A stretch of DNA of 5,811 nucleotides. Origin: DASSKK01 sp035690495 (GTDB lineage: Bacteria; Actinomycetota; Actinomycetes; Propionibacteriales; Nocardioidaceae). Shown one piece after another: positions 5,578 to 5,811 of this stretch (positions within the stretch are counted from its first letter, which is position 1; each line of letters opens with the position of its first letter). Made by a program: the position numbers and the translations under genes. Where the stretch lies: positions 1 to 5,811 of the forward strand of contig DASSKK010000072.1 of the NCBI GenBank assembly GCA_035690495.1, given 5' to 3'. Below the pieces are notes generated by a model. It made no database searches and was not told the origin of the DNA. It saw only the letters and a program-made list of their open reading frames with translations.

Positions 5578-5811
5578 TCAGAGACCTGCCTGGCTGGCGC
5601 CATGCTCGGCCTGCGACCGGGTGTAGCCGTCATACATCAATTGCTGGATGAGACCCGAGCGAGAGAACCACGTCATGCTCAAGTACTCCTCAGCAGCCTT
5701 TCCCGCCTGCTCGTTCCAGTCCGCGTGCACCGCGTCCGCAGCGAAAGACGCATCCGCCCTCGAGTAGCCCTCGTACTTCAACTGCTGGATGAGACCCGAG
5801 CGCGAAAACGC
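5578..5811 (-). CDS. C-terminal part of an Ltp-type repeat (host cell surface-exposed lipoprotein) protein; 5' end beyond the window
   Basis: The minus-strand frame is open to the window edge, so the 77 visible residues are the C-terminus; a TTG at 5779-5781 is internal and not the start. Two copies of the PF07553 (Lipoprotein_Ltp) repeat are visible. The first reads FSRSGLIQQLKYEGYSRADA; the second is preceded by AAEEYLSMTW and reads FSRSGLIQQLMYDGYTRSQA. They are 47 residues apart. In Streptococcus thermophilus phage TP-J34 an Ltp lipoprotein blocks DNA entry of competing phages, but the repeat also occurs in many actinobacterial proteins of unknown role. Signal peptide and lipobox, if present, lie outside the window, so membrane anchoring cannot be judged. 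The stop at 5578-5580 faces the DUF4191 gene stop across 34 bases. Confidence 0.85.
   Translation of the reverse strand, partial: AFSRSGLIQQLKYEGYSRADASFAADAVHADWNEQAGKAAEEYLSMTWFSRSGLIQQLMYDGYTRSQAEHGASQAGL
5642..5802 (-). repeat. Coding tandem repeat of the Ltp-type protein, 141-base period
   Basis: The sequence TGCTGGATGAGACCCGAGCG occurs exactly at 5642-5661 and again at 5783-5802. The 141-base offset equals 47 codons. It encodes the conserved SRSGLIQQ part of each Ltp repeat. The rest of each unit has diverged, so this is an old protein-repeat duplication with a strongly conserved core. Confidence 0.85.

Noticed and set aside
5642..5802. Repeated 20-base sequence considered as a CRISPR or mobile-element repeat
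   Set aside because: There are only two copies, 141 bases apart, in frame and encoding a known protein repeat, so it is protein-level repetition.

Overview
This window is high-GC DNA from an actinobacterium. By gene order and protein similarity it most resembles the Propionibacteriales (Nocardioides or Aeromicrobium relatives). That placement is inferred from remembered family features, not from a search. All six genes have the strong third-position G/C bias of such genomes, and start codons are ATG or GTG.

The core is the conserved actinobacterial lipoate locus. From left to right on the + strand it holds: the 3' part of sucB/dlaT (lipoyl-bearing E2 of a 2-oxo-acid dehydrogenase, 1-1368); a TIGR01777-type NAD(P)-binding epimerase-like protein (1376-2266), probably translationally linked to sucB; lipB (octanoyltransferase, 2935-3705); lipA (lipoyl synthase, 3811-4797); and a two-pass membrane protein of the DUF4191 family (4848-5543). 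This order matches Mycobacterium tuberculosis Rv2215-Rv2219 as I remember it. LipB moves octanoate from acyl carrier protein to a lysine on E2-type proteins, and LipA inserts the two sulfurs. The enzymes and one of their substrates are therefore encoded together.

Two minus-strand genes depart from this core. Between the epimerase gene and lipB lies a single-pass membrane protein of unknown function (2214-2870). It runs tail-to-tail with the epimerase gene, overlapping it by 53 bases, and is divergent from lipB. At the right edge is the C-terminal part of a protein with Ltp-type repeats (5578 to beyond 5811), where M. tuberculosis has an RDD-family gene and glnA1.

The most interesting structure is at the non-coding scale. 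A 57-base repetitive element (2649-2705) sits in frame inside the minus-strand membrane protein gene and encodes 19 residues just outside its membrane segment. A diverged copy of its core (3627-3650) lies in the unusually long 3' tail of lipB. Both lipB and lipA appear to be transcribed as leaderless mRNAs, with TANNNT boxes 6-7 bases before a GTG start. A perfect DnaA-box match overlaps the lipB promoter region, and three hairpins are packed into 67 bases of the lipB-lipA gap. I see no RNA genes, CRISPR array, transposase or complete new system. No stretch of more than 300 bases lacks a gene.
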